6,351 nt of DNA from Cyanobacteria bacterium M_surface_7_m2_037 (GCA_016882585.1 VGPP01000100.1:1-6351), one strand, 5' to 3'; numbered from the stretch's first letter, positions 1 to 5,806 are shown. The notes: a model not told the origin generated them from the sequence alone. Program-made: numbers and translations.

Positions 1-168
1 GCTGAATTCGATCTCAACCCGCTGCTGGCCGATCTCCACCAAAACCGCCCCTTGCGCCTGGAGCTGCCCGGGGTGTTTGTGGAGCTGCCGGTGCCGCCCT
101 TTGTGGTGGGTGAATGGCGCAGCCTGCCCAGCTGGCGCGAGGATCAGTCCAACCGCATCGGCGCATGA
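1..168 (+). CDS. 3' end of an unidentified gene upstream of ribD (possibly DUF3122-like)
   Basis: Frame 1 is open from the first base of the window to TGA at 166-168, giving the last 55 residues of a protein whose start lies outside. The tail begins AEFDLNPLLADL, includes LRLELPGVFVELPVPPFVVGEW, and ends WREDQSNRIGA. It shows no membrane segment or catalytic motif. The TGA overlaps the ribD ATG as ATGA, so the two genes are probably co-transcribed and translationally coupled. I have an uncertain recollection that picocyanobacteria carry a DUF3122 protein (cyanobacteria-restricted, function unknown) next to ribD, and the Pro/Val-rich stretch before Glu-Trp would suit that. This is not a firm assignment. 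That the frame is coding is well supported by the coupled junction and the continuous codon use; the function is unknown. Confidence 0.7.
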   Translation, partial: AEFDLNPLLADLHQNRPLRLELPGVFVELPVPPFVVGEWRSLPSWREDQSNRIGA

Positions 169-1244
169 GCAGCCCCTGGCGGCCCTGGATGCAACGGGCG
201 CTGCAGCTGGCCGCCCTTGGCAGCGGCCGCACCAGCCCCAACCCGCTGGTGGGGTGCGTGGTGCTGGATGTCAGCGGCAAGCTGGTGGGCGAGGGCTTTC
301 ATCAGCGAGCCGGCACCCCCCATGCCGAAGTGCATGCGCTGCGTCAGGCGGGAGAGCGCGCCCGGGGCGGCACGGCGGTGGTCACGCTGGAACCGTGCTG
401 CCACCACGGCCGCACCCCACCCTGCAGTGACGCGTTGCAGGCGGCCGGGGTGGCGCGGGTGGTGGTGGCGATGCGCGATCCCGATCCCCGCGTGGCCGGT
501 GGTGGCATCACCCAGCTGCAGAGCGCTGGCATCGAGGTGATCGAGGGCGTGTGCGAGGCCGAAGCGCGTGCGCTCAACCGCGCCTTCCTTCATCGGGTGC
601 AGAACGGCCGCCCGCTGGGCCTGCTCAAGTGGGCGATGAGCCTCGATGGCCGCACAGCCCTGCCGAACGGCTCCAGCCAGTGGATCTCGGGCCCAAAAGC
701 GCGGGCCTGGGTGCATCAACTGCGGAGCCGCTGTGACGCCGTGATCGTGGGCGGCGGCACGGTGCGCGCCGACAATCCGCTGCTCACCAGCCGCGGCCAG
801 CGCAAGCCCGAACCGCTGCGGGTGGTGATCAGCCGTTCACTGGATCTACCCACCGAAGCGCAGCTGTGGAACCAACAGGCCGCGCCCACCCTGGTGGTGC
901 ATGGCTACAACGCACCCGCCAACCGCCGCTTCCAGCTGGATGCCGCCGGGGTGGAACGCCTGGTGCTGGAGCGCTGTGAACCGCTGGAGCTGATGGAGCG
1001 CCTGGCGCAGCGCGGCTGCAATCAGGTGCTCTGGGAATGCGGTCCGGCCCTGGCAGCCGCGGCGATCCGCCAGGGCTGCGTGCAGCAGCTGGCGACGGTG
1101 CTGGCACCCAAGCTGCTGGGAGGCCTGCCGGCCCGCACCCCCCTCGGGGATCTGGAGCTGGTGGATGTGAACCAGGCACAGCTCTGGCAGTCGCTTGGGC
1201 TGCAGCAGCTGGGAGCGGACTGGCTGTGGACACTGGAGCGCTAA
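165..1244 (+). CDS. ribD: RibD, bifunctional diaminohydroxyphosphoribosylaminopyrimidine deaminase / 5-amino-6-(5-phosphoribosylamino)uracil reductase
   Basis: This cytosolic enzyme performs the second and third steps of riboflavin synthesis: deamination of the pyrimidine released by GTP cyclohydrolase II, then NADPH-dependent reduction of the ribosyl chain. The product is 359 residues, normal for bifunctional RibD. The N-terminal deaminase (about 1-145) has the zinc site HAE (53-55) and PCCHHGRTPPC (77-87); the ligands are predicted to be His53, Cys78 and Cys87, with Glu55 as proton shuttle. The usual Ser after the first Cys is Cys79 here. The reductase domain (about 148-359) has LLKWAMSLDGRTA, WISG, VGGGTVRADNPLLTSR (195-210) and WECGPALAAA (290-299). 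An in-frame ATG at 114 would add 17 residues, but ATG 165 is preferred: it overlaps the upstream TGA and starts right before the family's usual MxxAL-type helix. No strong Shine-Dalgarno sits at normal spacing (GAGGA at 139-143 is about 21 bases away), so coupled re-initiation is likely. The 3' end overlaps the convergent K+ channel gene. Confidence 0.96.
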   Translation: MSSPWRPWMQRALQLAALGSGRTSPNPLVGCVVLDVSGKLVGEGFHQRAGTPHAEVHALRQAGERARGGTAVVTLEPCCHHGRTPPCSDALQAAGVARVVVAMRDPDPRVAGGGITQLQSAGIEVIEGVCEAEARALNRAFLHRVQNGRPLGLLKWAMSLDGRTALPNGSSQWISGPKARAWVHQLRSRCDAVIVGGGTVRADNPLLTSRGQRKPEPLRVVISRSLDLPTEAQLWNQQAAPTLVVHGYNAPANRRFQLDAAGVERLVLERCEPLELMERLAQRGCNQVLWECGPALAAAAIRQGCVQQLATVLAPKLLGGLPARTPLGDLELVDVNQAQLWQSLGLQQLGADWLWTLER

Positions 1245-1252
1245 CGCTCCAG
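1233..1252. terminator. Symmetric hairpin over both convergent stop codons (ribD / K+ channel), possible bidirectional terminator
   Basis: CTGGAGCG (1233-1240) and CGCTCCAG (1245-1252) form a perfect 8-bp GC-rich stem with the tetraloop CTAA (1241-1244). The loop holds the ribD stop TAA (1242-1244) and, on the other strand, the channel stop TAG (complement of 1241-1243). The position between two converging genes suits a bidirectional terminator. The downstream tract is only weakly T-rich on the plus strand (GTCGTCTTCC) and not T-rich on the minus strand, so efficient intrinsic termination is uncertain. The hairpin itself is directly visible. Confidence 0.55.
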
Positions 1253-1990
1253 GTCGTCTTCCACGCCACGGGCCGTGTAGCGGCTGATCAGCAACCCCAT
1301 CACCAAAGCGAGGTAGGTGGTGCCGGTGATCGCCACCAACACGCAGAGCATCTGGGTCTGCGGCGTCACCGGATGGATGTCGCCGTAGCCGGTGGTGGTG
1401 AGGGTGACAAAGGCGAAGTAATTGAGCTCCACGAAATCCACCGCCCACACAGGGCTGGAGGGGTCGGCCGTGGCGCCATGCCAGCGCAGCACAGGCCCAT
1501 CGAGGGAGCGGGAGGCGGAAAAACTGCCGGGGGCAACGGTTTCCAAGGCGCTGAACAGCAAGCCCGCGGCCAACCCCAGCAGCAGGTAGCCGGCCAGTGC
1601 CCCCAGCAACACCTCCCGGTTGATCAGCTTTTCGAAAGAGAGGTTGCGGATCAGCCGCTCACAGCTCCAGATCACAAGCAAGGTCCACAACACCAGCAAG
1701 GGCACGCCGGTGCCGCGCTGGGACAGTGGGGTGAGGTACCAGATCAACGAGGCCACCAGGGTGACCACCCCCAGCAAGCGAAACCCCTGCATGCGCACCC
1801 CAGGCCAACGCCCCTCCTGAATGGGCATGCCCAAGGCCTGAATCAACACCAGCGGCATCACCATGTAGCCAACGGTGGCCAGCTGCCGCATCCCGCGGGG
1901 CAGCATCAGGCACACCATCAAGCCCAAACAGGTGAGCAACAACACCACGTAACCGCGGTGGCGGCGGCGCATCGAGGAACCCAGCTGCAT
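1241..1990 (-). CDS. Potassium channel protein with TTxGYGD selectivity filter (Ion_trans_2 type)
   Basis: The predicted product is a 249-residue integral membrane protein. The K+ channel signature TLTTTGYGD at residues 196-204 identifies the pore loop, with GYGD at 201-204 as selectivity filter. Hydrophobic segments lie near 14-31, 38-54, 69-87, 96-111, 127-149 and, after the pore helix (about 188-200), 212-236. This gives about six membrane spans with the last two flanking the pore. No span has the regularly spaced Arg/Lys of a classical S4 voltage sensor; basic residues cluster instead in the linker RLIRNLSFEKLINR (112-125). A fairly long turret (about 150-188) separates the outer helix from the pore. 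No C-terminal RCK/TrkA-N domain is present; the protein ends soon after the last helix (SRYTARGVEDDLER). The general layout resembles small cyanobacterial channels such as SynK of Synechocystis, but orthology is inference. The start is ATG at 1990; ATG at 1972 (Met7) is possible, and neither has a clear Shine-Dalgarno. It follows the SRAP gene by 18 bases, so a two-gene transcript is likely. Confidence 0.9.
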   Translation of the reverse strand: MQLGSSMRRRHRGYVVLLLTCLGLMVCLMLPRGMRQLATVGYMVMPLVLIQALGMPIQEGRWPGVRMQGFRLLGVVTLVASLIWYLTPLSQRGTGVPLLVLWTLLVIWSCERLIRNLSFEKLINREVLLGALAGYLLLGLAAGLLFSALETVAPGSFSASRSLDGPVLRWHGATADPSSPVWAVDFVELNYFAFVTLTTTGYGDIHPVTPQTQMLCVLVAITGTTYLALVMGLLISRYTARGVEDDLER

Positions 1991-2008
1991 CGGTCGGCGT
2001 CGATGCCG

Positions 2009-2674
2009 TCATTGTGAGCAGTGCGGAAACAACGGCAACTGCTCTCCACAGCTCTGGCGCGGCGGGCGCTTCGCGGCCGGGGGCTGCGCCAGCCAGTCGC
2101 CTGGATCCCAACCCTCGAGTAGCGGTTCCAGGGCCCGCAGGCCCGGGCCATCTTTCGCTTCCAGCCAGGCTTGCTCCAGCCCATCCGGGAGGATCACCGG
2201 CATGCGGTTGTGCAGCGGAGCCACCAAGGCATTCGGCGCCGTGGTGAGCACGCAACAGCTCTCCAGCTCGCTGCCATCGGGGCCGATCCAGCGATCCCAG
2301 ATCCCGGCCAGCCAAAACAGGGCCCCATCACGGCGGTGGAGACGATGGCCCTTTTCGTAAAAGGCATCGGCGGGCAGCAGGCAACGCCGATGGCGCCAAG
2401 CACCGCGAAAGCTGGCTTTCTCCGCCACGGTTTCGGCGCGGGCATTGAAGGGCCGTGGGCCCGCTAACGGGTCTTTGCTCCATTCCGGCAACAGCCCCCA
2501 GAGCATCAGGGCAGGCTGCAGCGCTCCGTGCTCCTGGCGCAGCGCCAACACCGGTTCCCCCGGCGCGATCAGCCCGCGTGGGGCGTAGTACTGCGCCAAA
2601 CCCAGCGGCAGCTCACCCTGCAGCCGCGGCAACAGCTGATCGAGACGAGCAGTGAGGGAATAGCGACCACACAC
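2009..2674 (-). CDS. SRAP-domain protein (YedK/HMCES family), abasic-site DNA-protein crosslinking / SOS response-associated
   Basis: Family members react with abasic sites in single-stranded DNA through an N-terminal cysteine, forming a stable thiazolidine crosslink that shields the lesion. The frame extends upstream to an ATG at 2710, but GTG at 2674 is chosen because it places Cys at position 2 (MCGRYSL), the residue that becomes the catalytic N-terminus after Met removal. A GGGAG (complement of 2686-2690) lies 11 bases ahead of it. The protein is then 221 residues, typical for the family. Visible residues: Cys2; FNARAE (76-81) with Asn77 and Arg79; FYEK (105-108) with Glu107; LHNRMPVIL (154-162) with His155. 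These match the YedK active-site set Cys2/Asn75/Glu105/His160 known from E. coli. The Trp that usually follows Tyr-Glu is Lys here. After the fold comes a Pro/Lys/Arg-rich tail (about 198-221) ending EQLPLFPHCSQ, with a sliding-clamp-like motif. It is divergent from ftsH and precedes the K+ channel gene. No recognisable LexA box was seen, so SOS control is not supported by the sequence. Confidence 0.93.
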   Translation of the reverse strand: MCGRYSLTARLDQLLPRLQGELPLGLAQYYAPRGLIAPGEPVLALRQEHGALQPALMLWGLLPEWSKDPLAGPRPFNARAETVAEKASFRGAWRHRRCLLPADAFYEKGHRLHRRDGALFWLAGIWDRWIGPDGSELESCCVLTTAPNALVAPLHNRMPVILPDGLEQAWLEAKDGPGLRALEPLLEGWDPGDWLAQPPAAKRPPRQSCGEQLPLFPHCSQ

Positions 2675-2759
2675 GGCCAGGGCGGCTCCCGTTCGGTTCT
2701 CACCCACCACCGAGCCCGTGGGCGACCCCTAGTTTGGAGGCCATTCCGGCTGCCTGCGC
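2675..2759. promoter_or_regulatory. Divergent intergenic region between the SRAP gene and ftsH
   Basis: These 85 bases must hold the start signals for both the minus-strand SRAP-channel pair and ftsH. A strong GGAGG lies at 2736-2740 on the plus strand, with 19 bases to the ftsH ATG, and GGGAG lies on the minus strand (complement of 2686-2690) ahead of the SRAP GTG. A small palindrome GCCCGTGGGC sits at 2714-2723, near the middle. TAGTTT at 2730-2735 is a poor -10 candidate and I find no convincing -35 partner, so no promoter is called. The regulatory role is inferred from gene orientation only. Confidence 0.4.
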
Positions 2760-4640
2760 ATGCCTATCCGAAAGGACGACACGCCTCCGAACCGCCGGTT
2801 CGGCATCGTGAATCTGGTGTTGATCGGCTTTGGGGTGCTGCTGCTGGTGAGCAGCTTCCTGCCGAATCAGGGCATGCAGCAGGTGCCCCGCGTTCCCTAC
2901 TCGCTGTTTGTGAGTCAGGTGGATGACGGCAGCGTGCGCCGCGCCTACATCACCCAGGAACAGATCCGCTACGAGCTGAAGGAGGCTCCGGCGGAAGGCG
3001 CCCCGAGCGTGCTGGCCACCACGCCGATCTTCGACATGGATCTGCCGAAGCGGCTTGAGGAGCACGGCGTTGAATTCGCCGCGGCACCGCCCCAGAAGCC
3101 CAGCTTCATCACCACGGCCCTCAGCTGGATCGTGCCGCCGCTGATCTTCATCCTGGTGCTGCAGTTCTTCGCGCGTCGCTCCATGGGCGGCGCCCAGGGG
3201 GCGCTGAGCTTCACCAAGAGCAAGGCCAAGGTGTATGTGCCTGATGAGGAATCGCGCGTCACCTTCGCCGATGTGGCTGGTGTGGATGAGGCCAAACAGG
3301 AACTCACCGAGATCGTTGATTTCCTCAAAACGCCCGAGCGCTACACCGCGATCGGCGCGCGCATTCCCAAAGGCGTGCTGCTGGTGGGGCCTCCCGGCAC
3401 CGGCAAAACCCTGCTCTCCAAAGCCGTGGCCGGTGAAGCGGGCGTGCCCTTCTTCATCATCAGCGGCTCGGAATTTGTGGAGCTGTTCGTGGGTGCTGGC
3501 GCAGCCCGTGTGCGCGATCTGTTTGAAGAAGCCAAGAAGAAGGCGCCCTGCATCATTTTCATCGACGAACTCGATGCCATCGGCAAGAGCCGTGCCGGCT
3601 CGATGGGCGTTGTGGGCGGCAACGATGAGCGCGAGCAGACCCTCAACCAGCTGCTCACCGAGATGGACGGCTTTGCCGCCAAGGACAAACCGGTGATCGT
3701 GCTGGCCGCCACCAACCAGCCCGAAACGCTCGACGCCGCTCTGCTGCGCCCCGGTCGCTTCGACCGTCAGGTGCTGGTGGATCGCCCCGACCTCTCCGGC
3801 CGTAAGACGATCCTCGACATCTATGCCCGCAAGGTGAAGCTGGCCCCGGGCGTGGATCTCGACAAACTCGCTCAGGCGACGAGCGGCTTTTCGGGCGCCG
3901 ACCTGGCGAACCTGGTGAATGAGGCTGCGCTCCTGGCCGCCCGGAGCAAGCGCACCTCTGTGGAACAGGGCGATCTCAATGAAGCGATCGAGCGCGTGGT
4001 GGCCGGCCTTGAGAAGAAAAGCCGGGTGCTTCAACCCGATGAGAAGAAGGTGGTGGCCTATCACGAAGTGGGCCACGCCATCGTTGGCCACCTGATGCCC
4101 GGCGGCAGCAAGGTGGCCAAGATCTCGATCGTGCCCCGCGGCATGGCAGCCCTGGGCTACACCCTGCAGCTGCCCACCGAAGAGCGCTTCCTCAATTCCA
4201 AAGAAGACCTGGAAGGTCAGATCGCCACCCTGCTGGGCGGCCGCAGTGCTGAGGAGATCGTGTTTGGGGCCGTCACCACCGGCGCTGCCAACGACCTGCA
4301 GCGCGCCACCGACATCGCCGAGCAGATGGTGGGCACCTACGGCATGAGCGAGGTGCTCGGCCCCCTCGCCTACGACAAGCAGGGCGGCAGCCGTTTCCTC
4401 GGCGGCGGCAACAACCCGCGCCGCGTGGTGAGCGATGCCACGGCTCAGGCGATCGACAAGGAGGTGCGCACCCTGGTGGATCGCGCCCACGAACGGGCCC
4501 TTTCGATCCTGCGCCACAACCGTGATCTGATGGAGAGCATCTCCCATCAGATCCTCGAGAAAGAGGTGATCGAGGGCGACGACCTCAAGAACCTCCTAGC
4601 CAGCAGCGTGATGCCCGAGGAGGCTGTGGCGATCGTCTGA
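2760..4640 (+). CDS. ftsH: FtsH, ATP-dependent membrane zinc metalloprotease
   Basis: FtsH forms hexamers in the plasma or thylakoid membrane that unfold and degrade membrane and soluble proteins; in cyanobacteria some paralogues take part in photosystem II repair. The product is 626 residues, full length. Order: short cytoplasmic N-terminus; TM1 about 15-33; lumenal/periplasmic domain about 34-115; TM2 about 116-137; AAA+ domain with Walker A GPPGTGKT (210-217), pore-loop FVG (243-245), Walker B IIFIDE (265-270) and second region of homology with Arg330/Arg333 in LLRPGRFDR; peptidase domain with zinc motif HEVGH (435-439) and predicted third ligand Asp512 in NDLQRATD. All key residues are intact. 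The N-terminal region, with VPYSLFVSQV and TTPIFDMDLPKRLEEHGVEFAAAPP, recalls the FtsH1/FtsH4-type cyanobacterial paralogues from memory; the exact subtype is not certain. ATG 2760 is the first usable start after an in-frame TAG at 2730-2732, although the best Shine-Dalgarno (GGAGG, 2736-2740) is unusually far, 19 bases upstream. It is followed by a probable terminator, so it is likely monocistronic. Confidence 0.98.
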   Translation: MPIRKDDTPPNRRFGIVNLVLIGFGVLLLVSSFLPNQGMQQVPRVPYSLFVSQVDDGSVRRAYITQEQIRYELKEAPAEGAPSVLATTPIFDMDLPKRLEEHGVEFAAAPPQKPSFITTALSWIVPPLIFILVLQFFARRSMGGAQGALSFTKSKAKVYVPDEESRVTFADVAGVDEAKQELTEIVDFLKTPERYTAIGARIPKGVLLVGPPGTGKTLLSKAVAGEAGVPFFIISGSEFVELFVGAGAARVRDLFEEAKKKAPCIIFIDELDAIGKSRAGSMGVVGGNDEREQTLNQLLTEMDGFAAKDKPVIVLAATNQPETLDAALLRPGRFDRQVLVDRPDLSGRKTILDIYARKVKLAPGVDLDKLAQATSGFSGADLANLVNEAALLAARSKRTSVEQGDLNEAIERVVAGLEKKSRVLQPDEKKVVAYHEVGHAIVGHLMPGGSKVAKISIVPRGMAALGYTLQLPTEERFLNSKEDLEGQIATLLGGRSAEEIVFGAVTTGAANDLQRATDIAEQMVGTYGMSEVLGPLAYDKQGGSRFLGGGNNPRRVVSDATAQAIDKEVRTLVDRAHERALSILRHNRDLMESISHQILEKEVIEGDDLKNLLASSVMPEEAVAIV

Positions 4641-4687
4641 TCGGCCTTCTGCTGCAGCCAGCCGCTACCTGCCCCCACTCCACCCAA

Positions 4688-4726
4688 CCCCCCGCATGGC
4701 TTCACAACCGTCCGGGGGGCTTCTTT
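4688..4726 (+). terminator. Probable Rho-independent terminator of ftsH
   Basis: CCCCCCG (4688-4694) pairs perfectly with CGGGGGG (4713-4719), giving a 7-bp all-GC stem around an 18-base loop. It is followed directly by CTTCTTT (4720-4726), a short pyrimidine/T-rich run. It lies about 47 bases after the ftsH stop codon and before the argF promoter candidate. The loop is longer and the T-tract weaker than ideal, but the placement and stem strength support termination of ftsH transcripts. Confidence 0.65.
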
Positions 4727-4732
4727 GTGCTG

Positions 4733-4774
4733 GTGTCCAGAGGCGGATATCCATGGATATCCCTCTCTGGACAC
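4733..4774. repeat. 42-base near-perfect palindrome between ftsH and argF
   Basis: The outer arms GTGTCCAGAG (4733-4742) and CTCTGGACAC (4765-4774) are perfect inverted repeats. The core GGATATCCATGGATATCC (4745-4762) is itself a perfect 18-base palindrome, centred between 4753 and 4754, and can also be read as two GGATATCC palindromes separated by AT. Only the two positions joining arm and core break DNA symmetry: 4743/4764 (G and T, which could wobble-pair in RNA) and 4744/4763 (C and C). It lies after the ftsH terminator candidate and 31 bases before the argF -35 candidate. No T-tract follows, so it does not look like an ordinary terminator. It could be an operator, a small palindromic repeat element, or a processing hairpin; the sequence does not decide. 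Confidence 0.85.
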
Positions 4775-4805
4775 TGTTCAGCTCGACACAACCCGAGCCA
4801 AAGGC

Positions 4806-4835
4806 TTGACGCAGGGGCCCCTGATCCCGGATAAG
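4806..4835 (+). promoter_or_regulatory. Candidate sigma70-type promoter of argF with a palindromic spacer
   Basis: TTGACG (4806-4811) matches the -35 consensus at 5 of 6 positions. GATAAG (4830-4835) matches the -10 consensus at 4 of 6, with an 18-base spacer. Transcription would start near 4842, about 14 bases before the argF ATG, so the leader would be very short. The spacer begins with the perfect 12-base palindrome CAGGGGCCCCTG (4812-4823), a possible operator placed where a bound protein would affect RNA polymerase. The promoter is predicted by eye only. Confidence 0.45.
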
Positions 4836-4855
4836 GGTTCTTTGAAGAAAGGCCG

Positions 4856-5806
4856 ATGGCTGCCAGCAGCGGCTACCCAGCCTTGGCGGAGCTGAAAGGG
4901 CGCGACTTTCTCTCCTCCACCGACACCACCGCCGAGCAAACCGCCGCACTGCTGCAGCTCGCCGCTGATCTCAAAGCAGGCCGCACCCGCATTGATCTCG
5001 GTGGCCGCAGCCTGGGTCTGATCTTCAGCAAGGCCTCCACCCGCACCCGGGTGAGCTTCACGGTGGCCATGGCCCGGCTGGGCGGCCAGACCATCGACCT
5101 CAATCCCCAGGTGAGCCAGGTGGGCCGGGGTGAACCGGTGGCAGATACCGCCCGCGTGCTCAGCCGCTACGTGGATGCCCTGGCGATCCGCACCTTTGCC
5201 CAGAAGGAACTGGCGGAGTATGCGCATTGGGCCTCAATCCCAGTGATCAATGCGCTCACCGATCTCGAGCACCCCTGCCAGGCCCTCGCCGACTACCTCA
5301 CCCTCCAGGAAGCGTTTGGCGATCTGCATGGGCTCACCCTCGCCTACGTGGGCGATGGCAACAACGTGGCCCACTCGCTGATGCTCTGTGGCGCCCTGCT
5401 GGGGGTGAACGTGCGGGTGGGCTGCCCGCAGGGCTACGAGCCTGATGCTGGAGTGCTCGAACAATCGCGCCAGCTGGCAGGCAGCCGCTGCAGCATCGAC
5501 GTGGTGCACGAGCCGGTGGCCGCCGTGCGCGGTGCCCATGCCCTCTACACCGATGTGTGGGCCTCCATGGGCCAGGAGGACGAAAAGGCCGCCCGCGAAG
5601 CCGCCTTCAGTGGCTGGTGCCTCAATGAAGAGCTGGTGGCCGAAGCGGATGCGCGGGCCATCGTGTTGCACTGCCTGCCCGCCTATCGCGGCCTGGAAAT
5701 CAGCGCTGGCGCCATGGAAGGCAGCAGCAGCCGCATCTTTGATCAGGCCGAAAACCGCCTGCATGCCCAGCAAGCCCTGTTGGCTGCACTGCTCGGAGGC
5801 ACCTGA
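4856..5806 (+). CDS. argF: Ornithine carbamoyltransferase (OTC, arginine biosynthesis)
   Basis: This cytosolic enzyme transfers the carbamoyl group from carbamoyl phosphate to ornithine, giving citrulline, the sixth step of arginine synthesis; the family works as a trimer. The product is 316 residues, normal length. The carbamoyl-phosphate domain contains SKASTRTRVSF (58-68) with the STRTR phosphate loop at 61-65, and HPCQALADYLT (139-149). The ornithine domain contains VGDGNNVAHS (165-174), DVWASMG (233-239, the DxxxSMG ornithine loop that separates OTC from aspartate carbamoyltransferase) and HCLPAYRG (272-279) with the catalytic Cys273. All key motifs are intact. ATG 4856 is preceded by AGAAAGG (4846-4852), a modest Shine-Dalgarno only 3 bases away, and the family's FLS motif begins at residue 18, as expected. 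It has its own candidate promoter and sits 215 bases after ftsH. Its stop codon lies in the loop of a hairpin. ArgR control is not evident. Confidence 0.97.
   Translation: MAASSGYPALAELKGRDFLSSTDTTAEQTAALLQLAADLKAGRTRIDLGGRSLGLIFSKASTRTRVSFTVAMARLGGQTIDLNPQVSQVGRGEPVADTARVLSRYVDALAIRTFAQKELAEYAHWASIPVINALTDLEHPCQALADYLTLQEAFGDLHGLTLAYVGDGNNVAHSLMLCGALLGVNVRVGCPQGYEPDAGVLEQSRQLAGSRCSIDVVHEPVAAVRGAHALYTDVWASMGQEDEKAAREAAFSGWCLNEELVAEADARAIVLHCLPAYRGLEISAGAMEGSSSRIFDQAENRLHAQQALLAALLGGT

Noticed and set aside
114..164. A 17-residue N-terminal extension of RibD from ATG 114
   Set aside because: It lies entirely within the upstream coding sequence and extends beyond the usual RibD N-terminus; ATG 165 forms the classic ATGA overlap.
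144..719. A 191-codon minus-strand open frame opposite ribD
   Set aside because: It is a low-complexity His/Ala/Arg-rich translation lying wholly within ribD, with no domain or independent start signal.
1037..2017. A 326-codon plus-strand open frame running from ribD over the K+ channel gene
   Set aside because: The translation is dominated by Gln, His and Gly and crosses two well-supported genes; it is a shadow frame.
2675..2710. A 12-residue N-terminal extension of the SRAP protein starting at ATG 2710
   Set aside because: It would bury the catalytic cysteine at position 14. GTG 2674 places it at position 2 as the SRAP mechanism needs, and a GGGAG lies upstream.
2675..2759. A LexA/SOS box ahead of the SRAP gene
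   Set aside because: No RGTAC-type paired half-sites or other LexA-like dyad could be found in the divergent region; the family name SOS response-associated is not evidence of SOS control here.
2700..4547. A 615-codon open frame on the minus strand, antisense to almost all of ftsH
   Set aside because: Its translation is rich in His, Gln, Ala and Gly with no recognisable domain, a typical shadow of a GC-rich gene read on the opposite strand. The ftsH frame has every family motif intact, so this is not a gene.
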